Notes under the pieces: model-generated
What the model saw: only the letters and a program-made list of their open reading frames with translations
Database searches by the model: none
Told to the model about the DNA's origin: nothing
From: an uncultured Pelagibacteraceae bacterium
GTDB lineage: Bacteria > Pseudomonadota > Alphaproteobacteria > Pelagibacterales > Pelagibacteraceae
Direction: 5' to 3'
Assembly: GCA_902606075.1 (NCBI GenBank)
Contig: CACLEU010000003.1
Coordinates: 1 to 64,000, forward strand
Length of the DNA stretch: 64,000 bases
Translations under genes and position numbers: made by a program
In this document: positions 23,414-33,329 of the stretch, one piece after another
How the letters are laid out: each line of letters starts with the position of its first letter
Numbering within the stretch: the first letter of the stretch is position 1

Positions 23414-24982
23414 ATGATAAATATAAAAAAAGAAGATATAGAAAAGTCTAACTCATGGCCATTTGTTGAGGCAAAAAAGATTCTTAAAGAGAGAAAAAAA
23501 TACATTGAAAAAAAGGGAAAAATTATACTTCAAACTGGATATGGTCCCTCAGGATTACCTCACATTGGAACTTTCGGAGAAGTTGCAAGAACAAGTATGA
23601 TTGTTAATGCATTGAATTATTTAACAGATTTACCAAAAGAAATTATAACATTTTCAGATGATTTAGATGGTTTGAGGAAGGTACCAGACAATGTTCCCAA
23701 TAAAGATACGCTGGAAAAAAATTTACATAAATCTCTGACAAATATTCCTGACCCATTTGGAAAATTTAGCAGCTTTGGTGAACACAATAATGAGATGTTA
23801 AAAAATTTTTTGGATAAATTTAATTTTAATTACAAGTTTATGAGCTCAACTAATTTGTATAAATCTGGATTTTTTAATTCAACATTAAGAAAAATACTAG
23901 ATAATTATGATGGTATAATGGATATAATTATACCTACATTAGGAAAAGAGAGACAAAAGACTTACTCGCCATTTTTGCCAATATGCAATGATACAGGTAA
24001 AGTTTTAGAAATACCAATTTTAGAGATTGATAAAAAAAGCTCCTCATTAGTTTTTGATAATAATGGAAAAAAATTAAAAACAAGTATTTTAGATGGAAGC
24101 TGCAAGTTACAGTGGAAAGTAGATTGGGCAATGAGATGGTATACACTTGATATTGATTTTGAAATGTATGGTAAGGATTTAATTGAAAGTGCGATACTAT
24201 CTAAAAAAATAATTAAACTTTTAGGAAAAAATAATCCTTTAGGTTTTGCTTATGAACTATTTCTCGATGATAAAGGAGAAAAAATATCAAAGTCAAAAGG
24301 AAATGGAGTAACCATAGATGAATGGTTAAATTATGCTTCCCCAGAAAGCTTATCACTTTTTATGTACCAAAATCCAAAAAGAGCAAAAAAATTGTATAAA
24401 GAAATTGTGCCAAAAGCTGTTGATGAATATTTAGATCTAATTGAGAAAAGTAAAAAACAAGATACCCGGGAATTATTATTAAATCCTCTATGGCATGTAC
24501 ATAATGGTAAAATTCCATTTGAAGATAACATAATGAGCTTTTCTATGCTTCTAAACCTAGTCGAAACCAGTAATGCTTCATCTGAAGAAATACTTTGGAA
24601 ATTTGTAAAAAATTACAGAAAAGACATTGATAAAAAAAATTTTCCTATATTTAATAATTTAATTAAATATTCAATCAAATATTTCAATGATGTTGTTAAA
24701 AAAAATAAAATATATAAAAAACCAAATAACAAAGAGCTCAAGGCTTTATTAGATTTAATTTATACATTAGAAAATTGTACCGATGATATGAAGCCCGAGG
24801 ATATACAAACAGAAATATATACAACAGGAAAGAACAACGGGTATAAAGAGAATTTGAGAGAATGGTTTAAATTAATATACGAAGTTGTCTTTGGGGTGGA
24901 AAATGGTCCAAGATTAGGATTTTTCATAAATTTCTTTGGTAGAAAAGAAATGATCACACTTATTAAGGAGAAAATAAAATAA
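23414..24982 (+). CDS. lysK: Lysyl-tRNA synthetase, class I
   Basis: GPSGLPHIGTFGEVART (HIGH) and KISKSKGNG (KMSKS) of LysRS-I; ATG at 23414. Confidence 0.95.
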   Translation: MINIKKEDIEKSNSWPFVEAKKILKERKKYIEKKGKIILQTGYGPSGLPHIGTFGEVARTSMIVNALNYLTDLPKEIITFSDDLDGLRKVPDNVPNKDTLEKNLHKSLTNIPDPFGKFSSFGEHNNEMLKNFLDKFNFNYKFMSSTNLYKSGFFNSTLRKILDNYDGIMDIIIPTLGKERQKTYSPFLPICNDTGKVLEIPILEIDKKSSSLVFDNNGKKLKTSILDGSCKLQWKVDWAMRWYTLDIDFEMYGKDLIESAILSKKIIKLLGKNNPLGFAYELFLDDKGEKISKSKGNGVTIDEWLNYASPESLSLFMYQNPKRAKKLYKEIVPKAVDEYLDLIEKSKKQDTRELLLNPLWHVHNGKIPFEDNIMSFSMLLNLVETSNASSEEILWKFVKNYRKDIDKKNFPIFNNLIKYSIKYFNDVVKKNKIYKKPNNKELKALLDLIYTLENCTDDMKPEDIQTEIYTTGKNNGYKENLREWFKLIYEVVFGVENGPRLGFFINFFGRKEMITLIKEKIK

Positions 24983-26019
24983 TGTTTGAAAAAATTAGAC
25001 CCCTAATATTTAAATTGGACCCTGAATTAGCACATTCTTTAGCCATTAAAACTCTAAAATCTAATCTAATCTTAAAAAAAAAAATTACAGAGGACTCAAG
25101 TCTAAAATCTACTCTTTTTGGAAAAGAAATTAAAAATCCAATCGGCATTGCTGCTGGTTTTGATAAAGATGCGGAAGTTTATAATTCGTTATTCAATTTA
25201 GGTTTTGGTTTTGTAGAGGTTGGGACAGTTACACCTCTTAAGCAATACGGTAATAAAAAACCAAGAGTCTTTAGATTAGAAGAAGATCAAGCATTAATTA
25301 ATCGACTTGGTTTCAATAATTCAGGTAGCGAGGCAGTAAGTAATAGAATAAAGAAAAATAAGCCCTCGGGCTTACTTGGTGTTAATATTGGACCTAATTG
25401 GAATAGTAAAGATAGAGTTAAGGATTACCTTGTAGGCTTCAACAAATTTGAAAATTTAGTAGATTATATCACGATAAATATTTCATCACCTAACACTGAA
25501 AATTTGAGAGACTTTCATGATTTGACTGAATTAGAAAATTTATTAGATAAGATTTTTGCAGAAAGAAAAAAATTAAATAGCAATACACCAATTGCTTTAA
25601 AGGTCTCACCAGATATTAACATCGATCAAATTAAGGATATATCAAAAATTTTATTAAAATATAAAGTCGATGCTTTGATAGTTTCAAATACTACAGATCA
25701 AAATAGAGATAACTTAAATAATTATCAAAAATTTCAAAAAGGGGGATTGTCAGGTAAACCTTTAAGAGATTTATCAAACAAGTTAATTAATAATTTTTTC
25801 AAAAGTTTAAATGGAGAGGTAAAAATAATTGGTGTTGGGGGAGTGAATTCAGGGGAAACTGCTTTTGAAAAATTTTTAAGTGGAGCCAATTTTGTTCAGT
25901 TATACACTGGCATGGTCTTCAGGGGTCCTAATATTGCTGTAAAAATTAATGAAGAGCTCAAAAAAATTTTGAAAGAAAAAAAAATAAAAAAATATTCAGA
26001 TATTATTGGTAAATTATAA
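24982..26019 (+). CDS. pyrD: Dihydroorotate dehydrogenase, class 2
   Basis: NPIGIAAGFDKDAEVYN, GGLSGKPLRDLS. Confidence 0.96.
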   Translation: MFEKIRPLIFKLDPELAHSLAIKTLKSNLILKKKITEDSSLKSTLFGKEIKNPIGIAAGFDKDAEVYNSLFNLGFGFVEVGTVTPLKQYGNKKPRVFRLEEDQALINRLGFNNSGSEAVSNRIKKNKPSGLLGVNIGPNWNSKDRVKDYLVGFNKFENLVDYITINISSPNTENLRDFHDLTELENLLDKIFAERKKLNSNTPIALKVSPDINIDQIKDISKILLKYKVDALIVSNTTDQNRDNLNNYQKFQKGGLSGKPLRDLSNKLINNFFKSLNGEVKIIGVGGVNSGETAFEKFLSGANFVQLYTGMVFRGPNIAVKINEELKKILKEKKIKKYSDIIGKL

Positions 26020-26058
26020 ACTTGACTGAATTTAAAAGTACATTTATATAATCTCATC

Positions 26059-26340
26059 ATGTCAAAAAAGTGTGAACTAACAGGAAAAAGACCTTTAAAG
26101 GGGCATAAAGTAAGTCATGCAAACAATAAAACTAAAAGAAGGTTTTTACCAAGTATAAAAAAAGTTAGTTTTAAAAGTGAATTATTAAACAAAAGTTTAA
26201 AAATAAGAGTATCTAATGCAGCAATGAGATCAATAGACAAAAAAGGAAGTTTTGATCAATTCATGAAAACTGTAAAATCAAAAAATTTGTCTGTGAGATT
26301 GAAGAAAATTAAAAAAAGTATAATCCAAAAATCTGCATAA
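26059..26340 (+). CDS. rpmB: 50S ribosomal protein L28
   Basis: MSKKCELTGKRPLKGHKVSHANNKTKRRF. Confidence 0.97.
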   Translation: MSKKCELTGKRPLKGHKVSHANNKTKRRFLPSIKKVSFKSELLNKSLKIRVSNAAMRSIDKKGSFDQFMKTVKSKNLSVRLKKIKKSIIQKSA

Positions 26341-26888
26341 TGAACAGAACGTTCTTAATCTTATCCCTATTTATGGGACTCATAGTTCTAGTTTCAAACT
26401 TTCTAGTTCAGTTTCCTGTAAAATTTTATGGTTTAGAGGAAATTTTAACTTATGGAGCTTTCTCTTATCCAATAGCTTTTTTAATTACTGATTTGGCAAA
26501 CAGATCTTTTGGTAAAACAACAGCTAAAAAAATTGTATACTTTGGCTTTGCTATTGGAATATTATTCACTTTAATATTTTCAACAAATTTTTCTGACTTA
26601 ATTTCAATTAGAATCGCAATTGGATCTGGTAGTGCATTTATATTAGCGCAATTATTAGATGTTCAAGTTTTCGATAAACTAAGAGAGAAAACCTGGTTTA
26701 TTGCACCGTTATTTTCATCACTAGTTGGTTCGACTGTCGATACATTTTTATTTTTTTCTATTTCTTTTTATGGAACAGGAATACCTTGGGTAACACTGTC
26801 CCTTGGTGATTTAGCAGTGAAAATATTTATTGCCTTAATAATGTTGATACCTTTTCGATTGTTATTTACTACTTTGAAGCCAGTGTGA
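26340..26888 (+). CDS. VUT/YhhQ family transporter, probably queuosine precursor transport
   Basis: AFSYPIAFLITDLANRSFG..., six predicted TM segments; stop/start overlap with rpmB. Confidence 0.8.
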   Translation: MNRTFLILSLFMGLIVLVSNFLVQFPVKFYGLEEILTYGAFSYPIAFLITDLANRSFGKTTAKKIVYFGFAIGILFTLIFSTNFSDLISIRIAIGSGSAFILAQLLDVQVFDKLREKTWFIAPLFSSLVGSTVDTFLFFSISFYGTGIPWVTLSLGDLAVKIFIALIMLIPFRLLFTTLKPV

Positions 26889-27959
26889 TCAGATAGATGG
26901 TTCTTGCTGTGTCATACAATGTATTGCACCAAAACCCCATATTAATTTACTACAATCAATCGTAACGATTTTTTTGTTCTTAAAAAAATTTTTAAAAATT
27001 TTTAAAACCTTAATATCATTTTTATCATTAAAAATTGGAAGTAGTATTGCCTTATTTCCAATAAAAAAGTTAAGATAGGTTGCTGGAACTCTTACTTTAT
27101 CAATGTATTTAGCCTTTGGCATTGGAATTTTAATTATTCTAAATCTTTTTCCATTTATGTCTTTTGTGTTTTTTAAAATTTTAAAATTTTCATTTAATTT
27201 TTTATAATTTTTCTCTTTTTTGTTTTTTTCAATACTTGTCATTATAGTATTATTTGATACAAATCTTGATATATCATCTACATGCCCATGAGTGTCATCT
27301 CCTTCAATACCCTTGTTTAGCCATATAAAGTTTTTAACACCTAGATACTTCTGTAAAAAAATTTGGTAGTCTTTTTTTCTTAAGCCGGGATTTCTTTCTT
27401 GTTTTTTACTAAGTAAACATTCTTTGGTTAATAAAATCGACCCATTTCCATTAACATCAAACGCACCTCCCTCAAGGACAGGATAATATTTTTTTCTCTG
27501 TTTACTTACATATGGAGTTACTTTTTCCACTTTAGTCAGTCTAGATATCTCAGATGGAATTTTATTATCTTTTTTAAAATTTTTATATTTTGACCATCCA
27601 TTAAACTTAAAATTTAAAATCATTTTTTTACCGTTAAGTTTACTTTTTACATAAATAGGACCTGAATCTCTAATCCATATCCTATCTGTATTAATTTTAT
27701 AAAATTTGACATTAGTCTCTTTGAAATTTTTTTCTTTCAAAAGCTTCAAAATTGTATTTTTGTTTTCTTTTTTTTGAATTATTAAATTAACTTTTTGCAA
27801 ATTTGATATTTTGGATATTATGTTAGCAATAGTCAAAGGAATGTCTGTAAAATACCCTGGCCAGTCATTTTTATTATGTGGCCAAACAATCCATACTAAT
27901 TTTTGTTTTTCAAATTCAGCGGGCATAATAAAGCTACAGTCTTCTATCGCTTTATTCAT
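26889..27959 (-). CDS. aguA: Agmatine deiminase
   Basis: MPAEFEKQKLVWIVWPHN, IWIRDSGPIYV, GDDTHGHVDDISRF, GFGAIHCMTQQEP. Confidence 0.95.
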   Translation of the reverse strand: MNKAIEDCSFIMPAEFEKQKLVWIVWPHNKNDWPGYFTDIPLTIANIISKISNLQKVNLIIQKKENKNTILKLLKEKNFKETNVKFYKINTDRIWIRDSGPIYVKSKLNGKKMILNFKFNGWSKYKNFKKDNKIPSEISRLTKVEKVTPYVSKQRKKYYPVLEGGAFDVNGNGSILLTKECLLSKKQERNPGLRKKDYQIFLQKYLGVKNFIWLNKGIEGDDTHGHVDDISRFVSNNTIMTSIEKNKKEKNYKKLNENFKILKNTKDINGKRFRIIKIPMPKAKYIDKVRVPATYLNFFIGNKAILLPIFNDKNDIKVLKIFKNFFKNKKIVTIDCSKLIWGFGAIHCMTQQEPSI

Positions 27960-28833
27960 CTTTAGGATTTTTCAATATACTTTTATAAGCATCAATTCTT
28001 CTATCTCGCAAAAAAGGCCAATGCTGCCTAGTGCTTTCGACTTTTTTTAAATCTATTTCTGCAATTATCACCCCTTCTTTTTTACTACCTAATTTACTTA
28101 TAACTTTACCGCTTGGATCTGATATAAACGAGTTGCCCCAAAATTCGATTTTAGCTTTACCTTTTCTCTCAACACCCACTCTGTTTATTGCCGCAATGTA
28201 TACACCGTTTGCTATTGAATGTGATCTTTGAATAGTTATCCACGAGTCTAGCTGATCTTTTCCAAATTTTTTCTTCTCTTTTGGATGCCATCCAATTGCG
28301 GTAGGGTAAAAAATAATATCCGCACCTTTTAGAGTAGTTATTCTAGCTGCCTCTGGAAACCATTGATCCCAACAAATAAGAGACCCAATATTGCAATACT
28401 TGGTTTTAGTACTTTGAAAACCAATATCGCCAGGTGTAAAATAAAATTTTTCATAATAACCAGGATCATCTGGAATATGCATTTTTCTGTATTTATTAAT
28501 TATTTTACCTTGTTCATTAATTATAATAATTGAATTGTGATACATACCAGAAATTTTTTTTTCAAATAAAGATAAAATTAAGATAACTGAAAATTGTTTA
28601 GCAGTTTTAGAAAAAATTTTAGTCGTTTCGCTTGGAATTTTTTCAGCTAACTTAAAGTTATAGTGTTTTTCAGATTGACAAAAATATTGAGACAAGAATA
28701 GCTCTGGAACACAAATAATCTTGGCCCCTCTATTTGATGCATTTTTAATTTTAGAAATAGCATTTTTTATATTCTTGTCGTAATTTTTTGAAATCTTTAA
28801 TTGAATTAAACCAATCTTGGTTTTTTTTGTCAT
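27952..28833 (-). CDS. aguB: N-carbamoylputrescine amidase (nitrilase superfamily)
   Basis: VCPELFLSQYFCQ, KYRKMHIPDDPGYYEKFYF, LICWDQWFPEAAR; ATG at 28833. Confidence 0.93.
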   Translation of the reverse strand: MTKKTKIGLIQLKISKNYDKNIKNAISKIKNASNRGAKIICVPELFLSQYFCQSEKHYNFKLAEKIPSETTKIFSKTAKQFSVILILSLFEKKISGMYHNSIIIINEQGKIINKYRKMHIPDDPGYYEKFYFTPGDIGFQSTKTKYCNIGSLICWDQWFPEAARITTLKGADIIFYPTAIGWHPKEKKKFGKDQLDSWITIQRSHSIANGVYIAAINRVGVERKGKAKIEFWGNSFISDPSGKVISKLGSKKEGVIIAEIDLKKVESTRQHWPFLRDRRIDAYKSILKNPKDE

Positions 28834-28834
28834 T

Positions 28835-29872
28835 TTATGAAAATATTTTAGAAAAGTTTTTTCTTTGTCTTTTTTTCCAACTACCTCTGTGATAAGCATC
28901 ACTAGCTATAAGAGGTAACACACTGGTAGCTTCAGCAAAAACCATTTGTTCTTTAGAAGTATCTACTTTCCCCCAAGAACTTGCCTCTTTTAAAGTTGAG
29001 CTACTGCATGCTCCATCTCTAGAGTCCGCAACTGTAATTTGAACAGCATACTTATGCATTTGCACATCTTTCCCTAAAAGTTCTGCACAAATAACTGTAT
29101 CCTGAATAAAATTTTTTGGAACCCCTCCACCAATCATTAATAAACCAGATCCTTTCGATTTAATTTTAATCTCAGTTAATTCTCTAAATTCTCTTATTGA
29201 GTCAATAGTAATATGATTTTTAGGATTTCTCTCTTGATGCATTACCAAACCAAATCCGGCACTTGAGTCAGTGAAAGCGGGACAAAATATGGGTACTTCA
29301 TTGTCATACGACATTTCAATTAATGACTCTTTTTTCTTAGAATTTTGTTTTAAATATTTGCCAAGTTCATAGATAAATTCTCTTGATGTATAGGGCCTCG
29401 GATCAAGTTTATCTGCAATTTCTCCAATTACTTTATCACATTGCTGAAGTTCTTCTTCATCAATATATGTATCATATATTCTATCAATATAGTTATTTCT
29501 TAATTCAGTATCGTCTTGAAACTGAGAGCCCTGATAATGCTTAAAACCTAAAGCCTCAAAAAAATCCATATCAATAATTGATGCCCCTGTTGCAACTATT
29601 GCATCTACCATATTATATTTAACTAAATCCCTATAAATATGCATACATCCAGCAGCAGATGTTGAACCTGCAAGAGTTAAAAAAATTGTACAATCTTTTT
29701 CCCTAAGCATTTCATTATAAATTTTCGCAGCATTGGCAGTCTCTCTAGACACAAAAGACATTTTTTCCATTGAGGAAATTATTGGTCTTGCATCAAACTT
29801 AGTAATATCTATATGTTCAACTGGTTTATCGAGAAAATCTTTTTTACTGTTGTGACCAAGGTTTTTTTTCAC
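28835..29872 (-). CDS. Deoxyhypusine synthase family protein
   Basis: TLAGSTSAAGCMHIYRDLVKYNMVDAIVATGASIIDMDFFEAL; C-terminal EASSWGKV keeps the family catalytic-Lys motif (WGK). Confidence 0.9.
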   Translation of the reverse strand: MKKNLGHNSKKDFLDKPVEHIDITKFDARPIISSMEKMSFVSRETANAAKIYNEMLREKDCTIFLTLAGSTSAAGCMHIYRDLVKYNMVDAIVATGASIIDMDFFEALGFKHYQGSQFQDDTELRNNYIDRIYDTYIDEEELQQCDKVIGEIADKLDPRPYTSREFIYELGKYLKQNSKKKESLIEMSYDNEVPIFCPAFTDSSAGFGLVMHQERNPKNHITIDSIREFRELTEIKIKSKGSGLLMIGGGVPKNFIQDTVICAELLGKDVQMHKYAVQITVADSRDGACSSSTLKEASSWGKVDTSKEQMVFAEATSVLPLIASDAYHRGSWKKRQRKNFSKIFS

Positions 29873-29878
29873 AGGATT

Positions 29879-31057
29879 TTAAGCAACTAGAAAATTTTTG
29901 CTTTTATCTTTTTCATACATTGTCATGATAGGCTCATCCTCAACCTCAAAAATTTTATCGGAGTAAAAACCGTTAAACTGAGTTCTAAATGTAAGTCCAT
30001 AAGCACCCAACTGTCCTAATTCTATGTAATCATTTTCTTTTACATTATTTGGAAGCAAAAATGGTCCTTTCATATAATCCATACTATCACAAGTAGGTCC
30101 ATAAAAATCATACGCAGTCATTTTTTTTGATATCATTCTACCATTGGTAATTAATTTTGATGGATAAACAATATTTGGAACCCCTCCATCAAAGAGTGTT
30201 CCATAAGTCCCATCATTAATATGAAGTTTTTGTTTTTTTCTTAAATTTACTCTTACAATTGTTGATCCTGACTCTGCAACTAACGCTCTTCCTGGTTCAC
30301 ATATAATTTCTGGAAGTTTAGTTAGTTTTAGATTATTTAGTCCTTTTTTAATTTCTTCAAAATAACTATTTAAAGATTGAGGTATTAAATCTGGATATAT
30401 AGTTGGAAAACCACCTCCAATATTAATTACTTTAGGAATTATTTTTGTTTTTTTTATCAAATTTCCTATTTCCGTAATACCTTTTGTATAAGAAATAGGG
30501 TGCATGCACTGTGATCCTACATGAAAACTTAACCCTAACTTTTTAGTATATTGATTTGTTAACCTTACAAGCCCAGGTGCTTCATTGCTATTAACACCAA
30601 ACTTTTTTGAAAGATCAATTTCTGCATGTTCATTAGATACTGCAATCCTTACAAATAATTCTAAATCTTTTGCATGATTTGTAGACTCTAAGATTTTTAC
30701 CAATTCATCTTTGGTATCCAAAGAAAATGCTTTAATTTTGAATTTAAAATAAGCGTCTTTTATAGCTTCTCTACTTTTCACCGTATGCATGTATGAACAT
30801 TGTAAAGAATTGTCTATTTTTTTTATTTCCTGAATTTCTTTTATTGACGCAACATCAAAGTTTTTTATTCCATTTTCAATTAAAGTTTTAATTACTTCTA
30901 TGTTCGGATTAGTTTTTACAGCGTATAAAATTTTTCCTGGGAATCTTTCTACAAAGAATTTTGAAGCTTTTTTTATTGAGTTTTTTCTGATGCAGTAAAC
31001 TGGATCAGATGGTTTTAACTCGTTTATAAGCTCATAAACCGTTTTAAATTTTTTCAT
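29879..31057 (-). CDS. Ornithine/lysine decarboxylase, alanine-racemase-fold PLP enzyme
   Basis: ILYAVKTNPN PLP-lysine motif; FHVGSQC; GGGFPTIYP; CEPGRALVAESG; GPTCDSMD. Confidence 0.93.
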   Translation of the reverse strand: MKKFKTVYELINELKPSDPVYCIRKNSIKKASKFFVERFPGKILYAVKTNPNIEVIKTLIENGIKNFDVASIKEIQEIKKIDNSLQCSYMHTVKSREAIKDAYFKFKIKAFSLDTKDELVKILESTNHAKDLELFVRIAVSNEHAEIDLSKKFGVNSNEAPGLVRLTNQYTKKLGLSFHVGSQCMHPISYTKGITEIGNLIKKTKIIPKVINIGGGFPTIYPDLIPQSLNSYFEEIKKGLNNLKLTKLPEIICEPGRALVAESGSTIVRVNLRKKQKLHINDGTYGTLFDGGVPNIVYPSKLITNGRMISKKMTAYDFYGPTCDSMDYMKGPFLLPNNVKENDYIELGQLGAYGLTFRTQFNGFYSDKIFEVEDEPIMTMYEKDKSKNFLVA

Positions 31058-31224
31058 ATTTAGCTCCTTAAAAAAAATTTAACAAAAAAAAAATGCATAA
31101 CATATATGCAGATTTTGTAATTTGTTTTTTACCTAAATTGAAAGACCTGTAAAGAAAATTATGAGGTTTTTTTTGATTTATTTGACTATTGAAATTTAAA
31201 TATTTATGACCATATCTATATCAA

Positions 31225-31785
31225 ATGGAGACTGATAAATTAAAAAATTTAAACGAATTTGAAGATAAATCGCTTCTTATAGTAGATGACGATAATCCTT
31301 TTAGAGAGAGGCTCGCAAGGGCTATGGAAAAGAAAGGATTTAGAGTTTCACAAGCTGAAGGTGTAAAAAAAGGCATAGACGCTGTAAAAACTAGCAAACC
31401 TGCTTTCGCAGTTGTAGATTTGAGATTAGGCGACGGTAATGGACTTGAGGTTGTAAAAGAAATTCAAAATTCTAATGCAAACAGTCGAGTAGTAATGCTA
31501 ACGGGCTATGGCAACATCCCTACAGCTGTTGCAGCTATTAAACAAGGTGCAATTGATTATTTAGCAAAACCAGCTGATGCAGACGATGTTGAAAAAGCCC
31601 TTTTAGCTAATCCAAATAAAAAAGCAGAGCCACCTGAAAACCCAATGTCAGCAGACAGAGTGAAGTGGGAACATATTCATAGAGTTTTTGAACTTTGTAA
31701 TAGAAATGTTTCTGAAACAGCTAGAAGATTAAAAATGCACAGAAGAACGCTTCAAAGAATTTTATCAAAAAGATCTCCTAGATAG
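31225..31785 (+). CDS. regA: RegA/PrrA/ActR-type redox response regulator
   Basis: Receiver domain plus C-terminal HTH HIHRVFELCNRNVSETARRLKMHRRTLQRILSKRSPR. Confidence 0.93.
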   Translation: METDKLKNLNEFEDKSLLIVDDDNPFRERLARAMEKKGFRVSQAEGVKKGIDAVKTSKPAFAVVDLRLGDGNGLEVVKEIQNSNANSRVVMLTGYGNIPTAVAAIKQGAIDYLAKPADADDVEKALLANPNKKAEPPENPMSADRVKWEHIHRVFELCNRNVSETARRLKMHRRTLQRILSKRSPR

Positions 31786-32329
31786 ATTTTCTAAATTTTA
31801 CAAGTTTTGATGCAAGAAAAGTTAAAATTAGAATTTTAAATAGTTCTGCTAATAAAAAAGGTTTTGCACCAAGATCAAAAATAGGTTTATCCCACCCAAT
31901 TAAAGTTCCTAACCACATTAATCCTAGGATATAAATTGTAGAAACAGAAAAAAATATTTTCAAAAAATTGTTAAAAATATTATTTCCAAATTTAAAATAT
32001 CCTGCAAAAAAAACTGCTGTTAGAAATCCAATTAAATATCCCATAGTTGGACCGGTAAAATAAACTAACCCAACTCCTTTTTCAGGAGAATTAGAAAAAA
32101 CTGGAAGTCCCAGAATACCTTCAAGGAGATATACTGTTATTGTAGCCAGACCAATTTTATAACCCAACGTTATTCCTAAAAGCAAAACTATGAATGTTTG
32201 CATTGTCATCGGGACAGGATAAAAAGGAATTTTTATTTTTGCTGAGATAGTTAATATCAAGCTTCCTAAAATTATAATAAAAAAATTTTTTAAAATTTTT
32301 TGATTTTGATTTGAGTAAATTTTTTCCAT
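31778..32329 (-). CDS. bioY: Biotin transporter BioY
   Basis: IPFYPVPMTMQTFIVLLLGITLGYKIG; TGPTMGYLIGF. Confidence 0.92.
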   Translation of the reverse strand: MEKIYSNQNQKILKNFFIIILGSLILTISAKIKIPFYPVPMTMQTFIVLLLGITLGYKIGLATITVYLLEGILGLPVFSNSPEKGVGLVYFTGPTMGYLIGFLTAVFFAGYFKFGNNIFNNFLKIFFSVSTIYILGLMWLGTLIGWDKPIFDLGAKPFLLAELFKILILTFLASKLVKFRKSI

Positions 32330-32361
32330 ATCTTTATTATATATTTTTGTTAAAGATTAAT

Positions 32362-33279
32362 CTAGTTTTTTATTAACTTTATAAATACATCTTCCAAGTC
32401 AGGATCTCTTGATTGAACATCAAAAATATCAACTTTTTGACTTTTTATTACATCTATTATTTCTTGAATATTTAAAATATTTTTTTCATAAGACACAACT
32501 AACTCTGTTTCATTGTTCGTAATTATTTTTAAGTTTTTATTTAAATTATCAAACAATTTAACTTTTTTATTAACAGTAAATTTGAGTATTTTTGTTTGTA
32601 TCTTTTTTAACATATTATCAGTTGTCTCTAGTGCAATTAAATTTCCCTTATTGATTATACCTATTCGGTCACACATTTCTTCTGCCTCAGACAAATAATG
32701 AGTAGTTAGTATAATTGTTACACCTATGTCTCTTAGGGATTTTACACTATCTAGTAATTTTTTTCTTAATTCTACATCAACACCCGCAGTAGGCTCATCT
32801 AAAATAACAATTGGAGGTTTATGGACTAATGCTTTTGCAATTAAAAGTCTTCTTTGCATACCTCCTGACAGATTTCTTGTGTAACTATTGGCCTTTTCTT
32901 TAAGAGCTACTAGATCTAATATCGTTTCAGTAATTCTGTCTTTTTTCTTAACACCGTAAAGACCAGCCTGAAGTTCTAATAATTTTTTTGGTGTAAAAAA
33001 AGGATCTACATTTACCTCTTGCGGAACAATTCCCAACGACGCTCTGACCTGTCTCGGATTTTTATCTAAATTAAACCCCCAAACATTTATATCTCCAGAA
33101 GTTTTTGTTGTTAGTCCAGCTAAAATATTGATGAACGTGCTTTTTCCAGCTCCATTTGGACCCAGCAATCCAAAAATTTCTCCTTCATTCACCTCTAAGT
33201 TTAAATTTTTAAGAGCGTTAATATTTTTATTATAGATTTTATTTAAATTTTTAACAGAAAGTACAATTTTATTATTCAT
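32362..33279 (-). CDS. ABC-2 type transporter ATP-binding protein
   Basis: GPNGAGKS Walker A; LSGGMQRRL signature; ILDEPTAG Walker B. Confidence 0.93.
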   Translation of the reverse strand: MNNKIVLSVKNLNKIYNKNINALKNLNLEVNEGEIFGLLGPNGAGKSTFINILAGLTTKTSGDINVWGFNLDKNPRQVRASLGIVPQEVNVDPFFTPKKLLELQAGLYGVKKKDRITETILDLVALKEKANSYTRNLSGGMQRRLLIAKALVHKPPIVILDEPTAGVDVELRKKLLDSVKSLRDIGVTIILTTHYLSEAEEMCDRIGIINKGNLIALETTDNMLKKIQTKILKFTVNKKVKLFDNLNKNLKIITNNETELVVSYEKNILNIQEIIDVIKSQKVDIFDVQSRDPDLEDVFIKLIKN

Positions 33280-33329
33280 TTAGATTTATAGTTTTATAAC
33301 ATTAAGATAAATTAAAATAAAATTTATAA

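Noticed and set aside
25359-25374. Palindrome TAAGCCCTCGGGCTTA inside pyrD
   Set aside because: Within a well-conserved coding frame; likely codon coincidence rather than a regulatory hairpin.
31081-31112. TGCATAACATATATGCA inverted repeat before the decarboxylase gene
   Set aside because: Only 5-bp AT-rich arms; too weak to distinguish from background.
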